A stretch of 64,000 bases of DNA from Bryobacterales bacterium (GCA_016716385.1 JADJWL010000008.1:124001-188000), one strand, 5' to 3'; positions 1 through 11,200 are shown, counted from the first letter of the stretch. The notes: a model not told the origin generated them from the sequence alone. Numbers and translations: made by a program.

Positions 1-2361
1 GCAGAGCAGGTGTCACGACCGGAAGAGGTGCCCGAGTCGGTCGAGGTGGGTCGGCTCCGGAGCCGGGCTGAGCGCGAGGCCGCCCTGTTGCGCGGGGCGA
101 TCGCGGCCGCCCGCACCCAGGGACTGGAAACCGTGTATCAGGAGCGCAGTCTGGTGGTGGCGGACGTGGGGTTAGGTGTTCGTCCTCTCCTGCCCTGGTT
201 CAACCGGGACGACCGGAAGAAGGAGATGTTTCTCCACGTGGCCGAATCCTGCCGCCGCAGCCGGCAGGAACTGGACGACTTGATGCGGGGCGCGCTTCGA
301 CGAGCTGAGACTGACGATACGCAGATGGACGGCCCCCAGATTCCGCCGCTCCCGCCGCTGCGGGAACGCCCCGCGAACGGATGGTTCTTCCGGGGCGAAT
401 CCGGAGATCCCCTGATGGTGCTGTCCCTGCATTCGGCGAGCGCGGCGCTGCAGCGCTTTTTCGCGACGCCGCTGCAGCATATCGAGAGCTACACGGTCGG
501 CGGCGGTTCCCGTTGGACCATCGACCGGTCGCCCGTGTATGCGGCATTTCAGGCCGATCCGGGAGCGCGCCGCGTTGGCTGGGACGGCTGGTGCGGACAC
601 CTCATCCGTGATCTGCATTCGATGGGCGGCACCAAGAAAGAGAATGTCGTGATTTGCCTGGAGCATCCCGGTATCCGCCAGGCGATCAGCGAGTACATCC
701 GCCTCAACATCCCCGGCCTGCACGCGAACCCGGAGTTGCTCTACGACATCATGGCCTACGAGCTAAGCTACATGTGCTACTGCGACCGCAGCCGCGCAAT
801 GTTCTACAAGTGGCTTGGGGCGCGTCACGGCACGGTCGCCGATGCGAACGGCAAGTGGGGCACCAACTATCGCTCCTTCGCGGACGTGACTCCTCCACCA
901 GTGAAAGACTCGCGTCCACTGGCGGACACCAATCGTGCCGTCTGGTACGACTGGGCGCGGTTCAACATGGATCGATTCACCGATCACCTGTTGTGGGTGC
1001 GCCAGGAGATCCGCCGCATCAGTCCGCGAATTCCTCTGGCCGCCGGCGGAAGCTCGTATATGTTGTCCGGGCATGCGTCGACGAGCGGCATCGATGAGGA
1101 GCGGATCGTCAATGAGGTGGATGACCTGATCATTCACGAAGGCGGCGATTCGACGATGGGTCTCGATCTCCAACTGGCGCTCTCAGATACACCCAAGCCT
1201 CTGGCGGATCCCGAGATGAGTCTACAGGGAGTGGAGTATCTGCTGCCGCACTTCCTCCACGGGAAATCCGTCGCGCAGATCTATCATTGGCCCGCGCAGC
1301 CCGCCAATGAGTTCTATTCGAACAACTCGTCTTCGATTGCCCACGGCTGGCGCTACTCACTGGCCGACGTCGATGAATTGTTGCGGGTCGCGCTGGATGT
1401 GCGGCGTCTGAACCGCGAGATCGCGTCATTCGTCGAGACCCCGGCTGAGGTCGCGATCTTGTACTCCCAGACCTCGACAATTCAGATTCCCGCCGAAATG
1501 GTGACCTGGCGCATTACACCGTATCTGGCCGAGATGCGGAAGGTGTACCAGGGGAGCCTCCATCTCGACACCAGGACGACGTTCATCACCGAACGGCAGG
1601 TGCTGCGGGGCCGTCTCGACCGCTACAAGCTCGTGATTGTCCCGGGCGCCCGGAACGTCCCGGCCGGGGTGGCGAAGAGACTCTGGGAATACGCTTCGAA
1701 CGGCGGGCACGTCGTCGTGACTCCGGAGTCGCTGCTGGGCGATGAGTATAACCGTCCGCAGCCGTATCTCGACCCGGTCGGGATCTCGATTCTCAGGACC
1801 GAACGGCCGCGCGGTGCCGGGTCCGGCGCCATGGTGCAGGGGTACGACCAGAGTTTCGCTGAGGACGTCAGCTTCGAAGCAGCGCCAGTCGAGACACTGG
1901 TTCCGGCCGGACCACTGGATTTGGGTGCGCTTCAGACAGAAGGCGTCAGGCAGGCACTGGCTCCGGCGGCGGATCTGACGGTGCTGTACCGGTTCGCCGG
2001 CGGAGATCCGGCTATCGTGCGCCGTCCCTTCGGTCAGGGGGTGGTCACCTACGTCGCGGCGTCTCTCCAGGAACAAGCCTATGCGAGGCTCTTCGATGCC
2101 GTATTCGATGCGGCGCGGGTGGTACGACCCGTTCGGGTCCGCTCGGTCAGTCCGGTGGAAGCGCGGTACGCGACGCTGCACGGACGCAAGCTGCTGAGCG
2201 TGATCAATCTGGCATCCAAGCCCGTCGATATTACCGTCGAGGCACCCGTTAGAGCCCTGATCGAACTGCGCGGAGGGCGGAGGTTCGACGGGAACCGCGT
2301 GACGATTCCCGAACGGCAGACCTACATCCTGGAATTGCAGGAGGGGACGGAACAGTTATGA
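1..2361 (+). CDS. GH42-like glycoside hydrolase (5' end outside window)
   Basis: The frame is open from the first base, so the gene probably begins upstream; GTG at 10 is only the first start-like codon seen. It codes for about 783 residues. The middle part reads like the TIM barrel of family 42 beta-galactosidases: a Cys-rich segment (YMCYCDRSRAMFYKWL), then a GTVADANGKWGTNY block typical of that family. The glutamate of AYELSY sits where the usual Asn-Glu acid/base pair would be, and HEGGD could carry the nucleophile. The last 300 residues (from about VAILYSQTS) resemble the trimerisation domain and the C-terminal beta domain. No signal peptide is visible because the N-terminus is missing. 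It overlaps the next gene by four bases (ATGA), so the two are co-translated. Sugar specificity cannot be read from the sequence, and the tyrosine before the catalytic Glu is unusual for the family. Confidence 0.55.
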   Translation, partial: AEQVSRPEEVPESVEVGRLRSRAEREAALLRGAIAAARTQGLETVYQERSLVVADVGLGVRPLLPWFNRDDRKKEMFLHVAESCRRSRQELDDLMRGALRRAETDDTQMDGPQIPPLPPLRERPANGWFFRGESGDPLMVLSLHSASAALQRFFATPLQHIESYTVGGGSRWTIDRSPVYAAFQADPGARRVGWDGWCGHLIRDLHSMGGTKKENVVICLEHPGIRQAISEYIRLNIPGLHANPELLYDIMAYELSYMCYCDRSRAMFYKWLGARHGTVADANGKWGTNYRSFADVTPPPVKDSRPLADTNRAVWYDWARFNMDRFTDHLLWVRQEIRRISPRIPLAAGGSSYMLSGHASTSGIDEERIVNEVDDLIIHEGGDSTMGLDLQLALSDTPKPLADPEMSLQGVEYLLPHFLHGKSVAQIYHWPAQPANEFYSNNSSSIAHGWRYSLADVDELLRVALDVRRLNREIASFVETPAEVAILYSQTSTIQIPAEMVTWRITPYLAEMRKVYQGSLHLDTRTTFITERQVLRGRLDRYKLVIVPGARNVPAGVAKRLWEYASNGGHVVVTPESLLGDEYNRPQPYLDPVGISILRTERPRGAGSGAMVQGYDQSFAEDVSFEAAPVETLVPAGPLDLGALQTEGVRQALAPAADLTVLYRFAGGDPAIVRRPFGQGVVTYVAASLQEQAYARLFDAVFDAARVVRPVRVRSVSPVEARYATLHGRKLLSVINLASKPVDITVEAPVRALIELRGGRRFDGNRVTIPERQTYILELQEGTEQL

Positions 2362-4367
2362 GACTCCTGGTGACCGCGCTCGCGGCCGCGCTCCTCTGCG
2401 CGCAACCTCAGACGGCGTTGCGGCGGCACTCCGCCGTGGAGCGATACGAGTTGTTTCAGAAACATCTGGCGGCGCGCGGCGCGGCCGTCACGGCGAATCA
2501 GTTTCGCGGAATCGCGTCGCGCGCGGAGTGGGAACGGCGGAGGCCGGAAATCTACCGTCAGTTCATGGATTCACTGGGCCTGCATCCACTCCCTGCGCGA
2601 ACGCCCCTCGAAGCGCGGGTGACGGGGAAGCTGGACCGGGGCAGTTACTGGATCGAGAAGATCGTCTTCCAGAGCATGCCCGGCTTGTACGTGACGGGAA
2701 ATCTCTATCTTCCCAAGACGGCCGGAAAACGACCCACTGTCCTGTACGTGTCCGGGCATTCTCCTGGACCGGCCGGGGCCAAGGTCGATTATCAGACTCA
2801 CGGTATCTGGTTCGCGAGAAACGGCTATGCCGCGTTGCTGCTCGATACCAACGAGTTCGGAGAGATCTCGGGGATCCATCACGGCCTTCACAACCTGGGG
2901 TTCTGGTACTGGTTGTCGCTGGGATACACCCCTGCCGGCGTCGAAGTGTGGAACGCGATCCGGGCGCTCGACTATCTCGAGACGCGGCCCGAGGTGGATC
3001 CGGCCCGGATGGCGGTGACCGGGCGGTCGGGCGGCGGCGCGATTTCGTGGTTCACGGCGGCGGCCGATGAACGCATTCGCGTGGCCGCGCCCGTCCACGG
3101 CACCTGGTCCGTCGGCCCGCACATCGCCGGCGACGTCGTGCGGCACAACTGCGACTGTATCTACTTCTGGAACGCCCATCAGCTCGACTTGCCGGTGGTG
3201 GCCGCGCTCATCGCACCTCGCCCGCTGATGATCGTCAATGCGGCCAAAGACGTTTCCTTCCCGCCGGCCGGATACGAAGCCGTCGGCGAAATGGCCCGAC
3301 AAGCCTATGGCTGGTACGGCGCACACGAGAAGATCGCCGACTTCGCCCGCGACACCGGACACGTGGACACCGAGCCGTACCGGCGCGAAGCGAACCTGTG
3401 GATCAGCCGCTGGCTCACAGGGCAGACGCCGGCGTACGATGAAACCGGCTTCGCGCCGTCCGCCCACGACGAGTTGAAGGTGCTCTCGCGGCATCCGCAA
3501 GACGCCCGCAACGAAGGCATTCACAAGCGCTTCATCCCGCTGCCGCGGATCGAGCGGCCCACCTCCCGCGAAGGTTGGGAAAGACGCCGCACTGCCCTGG
3601 GGAGCGCGCTGCGGGAGGCCGTGTTCGCCGCTTTTCCCAAGGTGAAGATCCCGTTCGATGGATGGAAAGGTGAAAACGGCGTCTGGACTCGCTTCTACGC
3701 GGACTCCTACCACGTTGAATTCACGACGGAAGAGCACATTCGCGTCCAGGCGCAGCTCTTTGTCCCCCGCAACGGACGCAATGCGCATCCGGCGCTGATC
3801 TATGTCAGGGACAAAGACGATTTGATCTACCCGGTAGACTACGACAACATCCTTTCCACCCTGCAAACTCATGTCGTGCTGGTCCTCAATCCGCGCGGGG
3901 TCGACTACCCGATGGACAAGTTCCGGACCGCGTCGACCAGGATGAGCGCCGGTCTGCTCGGCACGACCCTCGAGTCCATGCAACTGTGGGATACGCTGCG
4001 GGCGATCGACTATCTGGTTGAGCATGAAAAAATCAGCCTGACGGGGATTTCCATCTACGGCCGACGCAACATGGGAGTGCTCGGACTCTATGCGGCCGCT
4101 CTCGATGAGCGGGTCACGCGGGTGATTCTTGATGACGCGCCCGGTTCGCACTGGACGGGTCCGCCGTTCCTCCACGTGCTGCGCCATACCGACATCGCCG
4201 AAGTGGCCGGCATGGTGGCGCCGCGGGAGATCGTTTCGCTCACCCGCCTGCCGGCGGAGTTCGATCTGACGCGTTCGATTTATGCACTGACCGGTGTGGC
4301 AGACAGCCTGCGTGCGGCCGATGCACTCGGGGAAGCCCTTCGGACCTGGGAGATCCCCTGGGATTAG
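2358..4367 (+). CDS. Secreted two-domain alpha/beta hydrolase (acetyl xylan esterase-like)
   Basis: 669 residues with a Sec signal peptide (MRLLVTALAAALLCAQ). The first domain (about 30-350) is an alpha/beta hydrolase of the acetyl xylan esterase/dienelactone hydrolase kind. The nucleophile elbow is GRSGGG (Ser224), the likely acid is Asp298 in NAAKDVSFPP, and the histidine is His335 in DTGHVD. The second domain (about 400-669) repeats the fold, but its elbow position reads YGRRNMG, so the serine is gone and that half is probably not catalytic. The start overlaps the GH42-like gene by four bases. The pair fits removal of acyl groups and sugars from a plant or microbial polysaccharide outside the cytoplasm; the substrate is inference. 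The convergent neighbour ends only 12 bp away. Confidence 0.7.
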   Translation: MRLLVTALAAALLCAQPQTALRRHSAVERYELFQKHLAARGAAVTANQFRGIASRAEWERRRPEIYRQFMDSLGLHPLPARTPLEARVTGKLDRGSYWIEKIVFQSMPGLYVTGNLYLPKTAGKRPTVLYVSGHSPGPAGAKVDYQTHGIWFARNGYAALLLDTNEFGEISGIHHGLHNLGFWYWLSLGYTPAGVEVWNAIRALDYLETRPEVDPARMAVTGRSGGGAISWFTAAADERIRVAAPVHGTWSVGPHIAGDVVRHNCDCIYFWNAHQLDLPVVAALIAPRPLMIVNAAKDVSFPPAGYEAVGEMARQAYGWYGAHEKIADFARDTGHVDTEPYRREANLWISRWLTGQTPAYDETGFAPSAHDELKVLSRHPQDARNEGIHKRFIPLPRIERPTSREGWERRRTALGSALREAVFAAFPKVKIPFDGWKGENGVWTRFYADSYHVEFTTEEHIRVQAQLFVPRNGRNAHPALIYVRDKDDLIYPVDYDNILSTLQTHVVLVLNPRGVDYPMDKFRTASTRMSAGLLGTTLESMQLWDTLRAIDYLVEHEKISLTGISIYGRRNMGVLGLYAAALDERVTRVILDDAPGSHWTGPPFLHVLRHTDIAEVAGMVAPREIVSLTRLPAEFDLTRSIYALTGVADSLRAADALGEALRTWEIPWD

Positions 4368-4379
4368 CGCTTGCGGCGA

Positions 4380-5651
4380 TCATCCGAACCGCGCCGGTAC
4401 GATATACGGAGACCGGTACTCCCGTGTGAGCAGCAGATTGGCCTCCCGGTCGTCGGGAAAGCGCTCCGCAACCGGATCGAACTTGAGTTTGCGGCCGGTG
4501 CGGTAACTGATGTTGGCGAGGTGGCTCAGCGCAGCGGAGCGATGGCCCTCCTCGATGTCGCAGATGAGCCCCCGATGATCGCGTGTGCGGACCGCCTCGA
4601 TGAAGTTCTTCGTCAGGCGGATCGTATCGTCGTGTCCCTTGTCGGTGGACGGAATCTCGCGATCCAGGCGGTCCCCGCGGTAGATGCGCGCGGATGAGTT
4701 GTCGAGTTCCATGAAGCCGCCCGCGCCATAGAAGATGTTGCCGACGAAGCTTTCCCCGCGCCGGGAGATCGCGCCTTCGTTCTGCGTCGGCAGGTTCCGG
4801 ACATCGAAGACGAGCTGCGCGTCGCCGTATTGGTAAACGGCCTGTTGTGTGTTCGGCGTCTCCTGGTCGTCGTCCCAGACGAACTTTCCGCCTGTCGACA
4901 CCACGGTCTCCGGGAGTTCGCGGCCCAGTCCCCAACGCGCGATGTCCAACTGGTGCACGCCCTGGTTGCCGATGTCGCCGTTGCCGGTGTCCCAGAACCA
5001 GTGCCAGTTGTAGTGGAACCGGTTCGGATTAAACGGACGCATCGGCGCCGGTCCGAGCCAGTAGCTGTAGTCGACACCGGGCGGCACAGCTCCATCGGGC
5101 TTCCGGCCGATCGACTCCCGGCGGCGGAAGCAAATCCCGCGCGCCATATACACTTTTCCGATCACGCCCTGGCGCAGCAGATCGATCCCTTCGCGGACAT
5201 GCGTGAGCGCGCGGCTCTGGTGGACCACCTGCACGATTCGCCCGTAATGCCGCGCCGCCTCGACCATCCTGCGGCCTTCCCAGATGTTGTGGCTGGCCGG
5301 CTTCTCAATCATCACGTCCTTGCCGGCCTGGCAAGCCCAGATGGTCCCGAGCGCGTGCCAATGGTTGCAGGTCGCCATGGCGACCGCGTCCACCTCGCGA
5401 TCTTCGATGGTCTGTTCGAGACGCTGGTAGGTCTTGCACGGGCTGCCCTGAAGCTTCGCCACGAGCTGCGCGGTGCGTTCCAAACGGGTCTGGTCAGCGT
5501 CGCAGATGGCCACAATCCTGGCCTCGGGGATACGCGCCAGGCTTTGAATATGATCGTGGCCGCGCCCACCCACTCCGACGACGGCAAACCGGACTTTGTC
5601 GCCAGGCGCCGCCATGGCGGTCGCGGTCAGGAGAAATGCTCTTCGGTTCAT
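4380..5651 (-). CDS. Tat-exported Gfo/Idh/MocA family oxidoreductase
   Basis: 423 residues. The N-terminus MNRRAFLLTATAMAA is a short Tat-type signal (RR followed by a hydrophobic stretch). The NAD(P)-binding Rossmann fold shows the glycine-rich GVGGRGHDH, then AICDAD, and the family signature MIEKPASHN with the conserved Lys. The C-terminal half has DIGNQGVHQLDIARWGLG, whose His/Asp usually take part in catalysis on a sugar or polyol. It is the last gene of a three-gene minus-strand run: the metallohydrolase gene ends 12 bp upstream and the receptor precedes that. Export of a cofactor-binding dehydrogenase is typical of this lineage and points to periplasmic sugar oxidation. The exact substrate cannot be told. 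Confidence 0.85.
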   Translation of the reverse strand: MNRRAFLLTATAMAAPGDKVRFAVVGVGGRGHDHIQSLARIPEARIVAICDADQTRLERTAQLVAKLQGSPCKTYQRLEQTIEDREVDAVAMATCNHWHALGTIWACQAGKDVMIEKPASHNIWEGRRMVEAARHYGRIVQVVHQSRALTHVREGIDLLRQGVIGKVYMARGICFRRRESIGRKPDGAVPPGVDYSYWLGPAPMRPFNPNRFHYNWHWFWDTGNGDIGNQGVHQLDIARWGLGRELPETVVSTGGKFVWDDDQETPNTQQAVYQYGDAQLVFDVRNLPTQNEGAISRRGESFVGNIFYGAGGFMELDNSSARIYRGDRLDREIPSTDKGHDDTIRLTKNFIEAVRTRDHRGLICDIEEGHRSAALSHLANISYRTGRKLKFDPVAERFPDDREANLLLTREYRSPYIVPARFG

Positions 5652-5663
5652 AGGACACGCTCG

Positions 5664-8285
5664 CTAATGGGGGATTCCGTGGCGGTGCATCCGTTGGTGC
5701 AAACGTTCGCGGGCGGAGGCAAAGACGGCCAGGACGCGCGCCAGCCGGTCTTCGTCCGGCCGGATCGCCAGCCGGTTGACCCACGCTTCGGAACCATCGA
5801 GCAGCGTCAACAGGTAGGATGCGACCGGAGCCGAGAAAAGGTCCTTGCCCGGAGAAGTCAAATAGACCGGCGACGTATGGGCGGCGACCTGGATGCCTCC
5901 AACAGAGGTCCTGGACGAGCACCGCGCGGCGATCCAGCCCGGCGCCTGGACGCTAACCGCCTCGCGCAGGACGATCTCGCGGGTCCCGGCGGCGTCTTCA
6001 CGGGAGGCCACCACACGACCGTTTGCAACGATCTCCACACGATGCACCGGAACCGTGCTGCGAACCCGCGCCTGGACCTCGATCCGGCCTTCCGCGGATC
6101 CGATTGCGATCTCGCTGCCGGGCATGCGGCCGTCGGCCTCGAACAGCAGCAGTGGGCCCGACGTCATGAACGTATTGCCGCGTCGTACAGCCTCAGCCCA
6201 GTTCGGAAAGGTGAACTCGCGGTCTCCGAGATGCACATAGCCCCGGAATGAGCCGGCGATCATCGATGCGTTCATCTTGTCGGTGCCGCCCAGGGCGGGA
6301 AGGCGGTAGCCGCAGTTCAGGTAGCGGTACCATTCCATGAAACGGAAACTGCGAAAGTGCTCGCCGATCTCCCGGGGTTGCATTTCGACGGCGTCGATCT
6401 TGTCGAGGACGATATCGGCGGCCAGTTCGGCCGTCGGATACGGGAAGTGAGCCGCGACCACCAAGCCACCCCGCTCGTGACAGCCGTCCGCCCAGTCGGC
6501 CAGAGCATGCGAGAGCACCTGACCGAGGTTCGCCTCCATGGGTCCGTCCGCGGACATGGGAAATACCGGACGGCCCTGGCCACCGAGTAGAGCCAGATGG
6601 CCGAGGAGGTGCTGCCGGTTCTCGGTGCCCATGACCACCATAGCCCCGCCATCGGGCGAGGTCAGATTCCCGTGGCGGAAATCACCGACGTTGGTGAACA
6701 GACCCGCCCATTGTGCAGCCAGCAGGTGAATCAGGTTCAGCCCCTCCGCTTCGGCCTCCAGCAACGCCGTGGACGGCGAAAGGAAGTGCACGTGACTGTC
6801 GGCGCTGACCCAGTTGGCCCGGCGCAGGTCGTCGAACCGGGAGATGGTCAGATCGAGGCTGTTCTGTCCGGCGACAATCGTGAGCTTCTTCCGCACGGGC
6901 TCGTACTCGAATCCCTTAACGATTTCGACGAAGACATCCCCGGTGGGCAGTTCGATCTGAAACTCCCCGTCGATGTACGCGAACGAACTTTGTCCGGCGC
7001 GCAGATCGGCGCCGTAGTCCTGAAACCAGGCGCCGTTGACCTCCGTGCGATGCCCGTACGGAGGGATATAGCGTCCGTCCCTGGACCGGAAGGCAATGCG
7101 GACGGGCGCCGGAGTCCCGGTCGATTCGTCCAGCACACGGCCGCGAATCCAGGCCTTGCCGGTTTCGATGACCTCCGCCCTTGGGCCGGATCCCGCGCGC
7201 CGTCCGGCTTGAATGTCGCCGATCGCGTAACGCGCCTCGGTCCGGGTGCGCCGGTTGCGCAGCGTCAGGGTCGCTTCCGGACTGGCGACGATCTCCGCGT
7301 ACAGGACGTCCTCCCGGAGGGGTGATCGCGGCTCCCCCAGGCCGACGACCGGCGTCGCGAGCCAGGTATCCCCGTCGAACTCCGGAAGCCGGTAGGTGCG
7401 CGCCACCACACCAAGGTCGATGGCCATCTCCCAGTCTTCTCCAGACTCGCCCGCCGGAAGACGGAACTGCAGCAGAGCGACGTTGTCCTGCCGTAGCGGG
7501 TCCTCGCGGCCCCGGTAGAGCGTGATGCCCGCCACGGCCAGAAAGCCCGGTGCGCGGGACTCGAGAGCGAGGGACCGGATGGGCAGATCCGGACGTGGGT
7601 TGGCGATCGAAGCCAGCCACAGAGTTCCCGGTCCGCCGGCGCCCGGTTCGGTTTTCACGACGGTCTGAAGTAGTCCCCAGGTCATGGCGCCAGGGAGTGC
7701 ATCGTTGAGACTTGCCGCCATGAATCTTCTGTGAGGGACGGCGGCAAAGCAGTCATGCCCCCAGGGATGGGTAAGCGAATTGACCTCGAAGCGGCGGCGG
7801 ATGGGCGTCCGTGTTTCCGTACCGTCTTCGTGGACGAGCACGGCATCGGCGAGCGTCTGCCCCACCGCCTCGAAGGCGTCCACGCCTGCGGGCGCCAGTT
7901 CGGTCGGATCCCAGTCACAGAACTGGGCCAGACAAACGAAACCGGCACTGGCCCCGATCGGCACCACGACGCGCTGCTGGGAGGGCGAAACGACAATCCA
8001 TTTCTTGTTCGAGACCCCCTCCGGCGCCAGGGCAAACGGAATGCCGCGAAGTGTTCGGTCACCCGAGGGTGCCCGGATCAGCTTGTCGCCGGCCGAAGCA
8101 CCCCCGAGTTCGACAGCCCGATCGTGCGGGCCGAGATCCCGAGCCGAGGCGTTGAAAGAGCGCCGGCAATCCACTGGCGCGAATCTGCCCGGGTTCTTCT
8201 GCAACGCGGACACGGACTGGGAGGCTGCGAGGCGAACCGCCGATATGCCCGCTCCCACAGTCCGGAAGAAGGTCCGCTTTGTCAT
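5664..8285 (-). CDS. CehA/McbA-type secreted metallohydrolase (PHP fold)
   Basis: 873 residues with a Tat-like N-terminus (MTKRTFFRTVGAGISAVRLA). Residues 1 to about 480 are beta-rich and include a carboxypeptidase-regulatory-like segment (IRGRVLDESTGTPAPVRI). The catalytic part begins with NWVSADSHVHF, the metal-binding D-x-H-x-H motif of PHP/CehA proteins, and continues with VVVMGTENRQHLLGH and ALGGTDKMNASM, which supply further His/Asp ligands. CehA relatives cleave ester, carbamate or phosphoester bonds; this one is large and its substrate is unknown. A good SD (GAGGAG) lies just before the ATG. Gaps of 9 bp to the receptor and 12 bp to the oxidoreductase mark an operon. The two neighbours suggest a role in uptake and breakdown of one compound. 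Confidence 0.7.
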   Translation of the reverse strand: MTKRTFFRTVGAGISAVRLAASQSVSALQKNPGRFAPVDCRRSFNASARDLGPHDRAVELGGASAGDKLIRAPSGDRTLRGIPFALAPEGVSNKKWIVVSPSQQRVVVPIGASAGFVCLAQFCDWDPTELAPAGVDAFEAVGQTLADAVLVHEDGTETRTPIRRRFEVNSLTHPWGHDCFAAVPHRRFMAASLNDALPGAMTWGLLQTVVKTEPGAGGPGTLWLASIANPRPDLPIRSLALESRAPGFLAVAGITLYRGREDPLRQDNVALLQFRLPAGESGEDWEMAIDLGVVARTYRLPEFDGDTWLATPVVGLGEPRSPLREDVLYAEIVASPEATLTLRNRRTRTEARYAIGDIQAGRRAGSGPRAEVIETGKAWIRGRVLDESTGTPAPVRIAFRSRDGRYIPPYGHRTEVNGAWFQDYGADLRAGQSSFAYIDGEFQIELPTGDVFVEIVKGFEYEPVRKKLTIVAGQNSLDLTISRFDDLRRANWVSADSHVHFLSPSTALLEAEAEGLNLIHLLAAQWAGLFTNVGDFRHGNLTSPDGGAMVVMGTENRQHLLGHLALLGGQGRPVFPMSADGPMEANLGQVLSHALADWADGCHERGGLVVAAHFPYPTAELAADIVLDKIDAVEMQPREIGEHFRSFRFMEWYRYLNCGYRLPALGGTDKMNASMIAGSFRGYVHLGDREFTFPNWAEAVRRGNTFMTSGPLLLFEADGRMPGSEIAIGSAEGRIEVQARVRSTVPVHRVEIVANGRVVASREDAAGTREIVLREAVSVQAPGWIAARCSSRTSVGGIQVAAHTSPVYLTSPGKDLFSAPVASYLLTLLDGSEAWVNRLAIRPDEDRLARVLAVFASARERLHQRMHRHGIPH

Positions 8286-8294
8286 CCCGCTCCT

Positions 8295-11200
8295 CTAAAA
8301 GAATATTCGCGCAGTGAGCGAAAAGTTCCGATTCCCATCGCTGAAGTTCGTGCTCAGGACACGCCCGTATGCGGGTGTGCCCACGACGGCGGCTGGATTG
8401 CTGAAGTTCGGATGATTAAAGAAGTTGGTCGAGATCATTTCCAACCGGGCCCGCACTCGTTCCGTGAAGTTGACGTCCTTGTTGAGGCCGAAGTGAAAGA
8501 CGTTGCGGCCCGGCCCTTCCAGGACATTTGCGCCGGAGGTGCCGAAACGGCCGATGCCGTTCGCCGGCACGGTGAAGGCCGAGGTATCGAACCAGCGCTC
8601 AATGGTGCGCTCGCCGGCCGGGAGGTTGCCGTTGGCGATCCGGTCCGGCCGGCCGGACCGGATGTTGGTGTTGCCAGGGTCCGTTCCGGCGAATGTCGGG
8701 TTGAAAAGGAAACCGGTCTGGGCGACATAGGTTCCACCCACCATCCATCCTCCGAGCAGTGTGTCCGCGACTTTGGAGATGGAGCCACCGTACTTCTTTC
8801 CTCGCCCGAAAGGCATCTCGTACAGGGCGACCGCCACAAGCCTCAGTCTGGGAATGTCTCCATCGGCCGACCGCTCGCGGACGCGATTGAACGCGTCTTC
8901 GGGATTGCGGAGATCGTCGCCCACGCTCCGGGACCAGTTGAAGTTCGTCGTGTAGAAGAGACCGTTCCGGTGCTTGCGTTCCGCTTTCAGAAAGAGCGCA
9001 TGGTAGCTATGGTTGGCTCCGTTCTCAGTAAAGAGCGCATTGAACAGGTAGGGGAACGGCGCTTGCGCGAGCTTCTCCGTGAAGGGCCTGGTGTCGGCGG
9101 GAACCTGGCGCAGGTCGCGGCGCCAGACGTTCTTTCGCGCAAGCGTCCCCAGGTAGCTGGCCGACACCGCCATCTGCCCCTTCTGCTTCTCCACGGTGAA
9201 GTTGTACTGCATGGTGTACGGCGTCCGCAGAAACGGGTCGAGACCTGTCGCCCCGGTTCCACCAAGGACGAAACCGGTGGCAGGGAAGGGATTGGGGAAC
9301 CCGAACGCGGCCCGGCCGCTGTCGATGAAGTTCGTGAAGTTCTCCCGCAGCTCGAAGGGCGCGCCGCCGCCTTCCGGCGGATTCGGCTGTTGCGCCACGT
9401 AATACCACCCGAAAGCGCCGCGGAGAACGAACCCGTCGTCCTTGGTCAGAGGACGCCAGGCCAGTCCAAATCGGGGAGCGAGGTTGTTGCGATCGTAGCG
9501 GGCCAGGCGCCGTCCCAGACCGACCGAGTCCGCCGTCGCAATTGGGACGGACGCCGGGAAACCGGGGTGTACCCGGGCGGCCGCCGCGGAGTCCGGCACC
9601 AGGAGCGCATTGTGAATCGGAGAGAAGTTGGATGTGAGATTGTCACGCGTGACGCCAGGATCCAACAATGAGTACCGCAATCCAAGGTTCAACGATAGCC
9701 GCGAGGTGATCTTGTAATCGTCGGTGACGTAGGCCTCATAATTTGTCCGGCGGCGGGTGATGAAGCCCACGGACGTTGAGCGGGCACTCACGTCCATCAA
9801 GCCGAGCAGGTAGTCGGAGTAAGGATGCCCGCTGAATCGCCCGTTGAACGAATAGGTGCCGTAGGTCAGGCTGGGCGATGTCGGGAGCAGGGTGCCGACA
9901 TAGATCCCGGCGTCGAAACCGAAGCGCAGGTTGTGCTTACCGTGCGTCTTGTGAAACACGGCGTTTACGTAGTGGTTGTCCCATGTCCACCCTCCAATGT
10001 TCGTCTGCCCTATCGGGGCGAGACCGGCAATCTCGATCCGGGGCATCGCGGGGACGTCGGCCAGATCCTGCAACTGGAGACCCGATGCGGCGACGATATC
10101 CAGGCCCCGATTCGGTCCCTGGAACTTGCTGTCATCCTGGGCATACCCATACCGGAACTCTCCCACGAGGGTGGGGGAGAAGGTGTGGGTGTCCGAGAGG
10201 ATGATGTTCCGCTGCGCCCGGTATTGATCCCGGATGCCGATCAAGGGGTTGGCCTGGTCCCATTGCGTGAATTCGAACCGGTGATAGAGAAACCGGCCGA
10301 AGAGAAGGTTGCGGTCGCTCAGCCGGTGATCGACGCGAGTCGTGTGCTGGGTGTCGCGATTTGGGAACACATCGACGTTCTGAAAACGGTCCTCACCGCT
10401 GTTCGGAGCCGGGAAGAACGTGTCCTGGAAATAGCGGGCAACCGGACTGATCCGCGCATTCGGGATAATGCCACCCGCGAACGGAGCCCCGTTCAGCGGG
10501 TCGCGCACCGGCGTGGGGAGACCGGCGAAATTGCCGGCCCGGAACCCGGTCGTGGGCACCACCAGGTTCGAGACCTGAGGCGCCTGGCTGCCCCGCAACC
10601 CCTGCCAGGTGAAGTGGAAGAACGTTCGGTTGCGGCCATCGTACAGGCCGCCGAGCCAGACCGGTCCGCCGATCTTCAGATTCGGCCGGTACGTGGGAGG
10701 TCCGGAGGCGCGCGCCGGCGCAAAGAACGGGCGCGCCTGAAACCCGACCGCGTTGTAATGGAGCCAGGCTTCCCCGTGGACCTCATTGGTGCCGCTCTCC
10801 GAGACCACCGACACGGCTGAACTCGTGCCCACGGTCGCGTTCGTGTTGCTGATATCGACGCGGAACTCGCGGTACGAGTCCAGATAGGTGAAGGCGGGCC
10901 CGATCGCGTTGCCGCTCCAACCGTCGATCATCGGGATGCCGTCGATGCTGAACGTCGCGTTGCGGCCACGGTTGTTCCCGCCGATGGAGTTCCCGAAATC
11001 CCCGCCCGACACGCCGGGCGACAGCAGCATGAGCCGGAAAATCGACCGGAAGTCCGAGTTGACGGGCGTGTAGACGAACACGTACCTGGACTTGGTGTCG
11101 GTCAGCGTCCCGCGCTCGGTCTCCACCAGTTGCGCACTGCCTTCGACGGTGACCGACTCGGTGACGTTGCCGACTTCCATGCGGATGTCGACCCGGAAGT

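Noticed and set aside
4830..6251. 473-codon plus-strand ORF
   Set aside because: It spans two well-supported minus-strand genes and has no protein-like features.
7731..9671. 646-codon plus-strand ORF
   Set aside because: Antisense of the metallohydrolase and receptor genes; typical GC-rich shadow.
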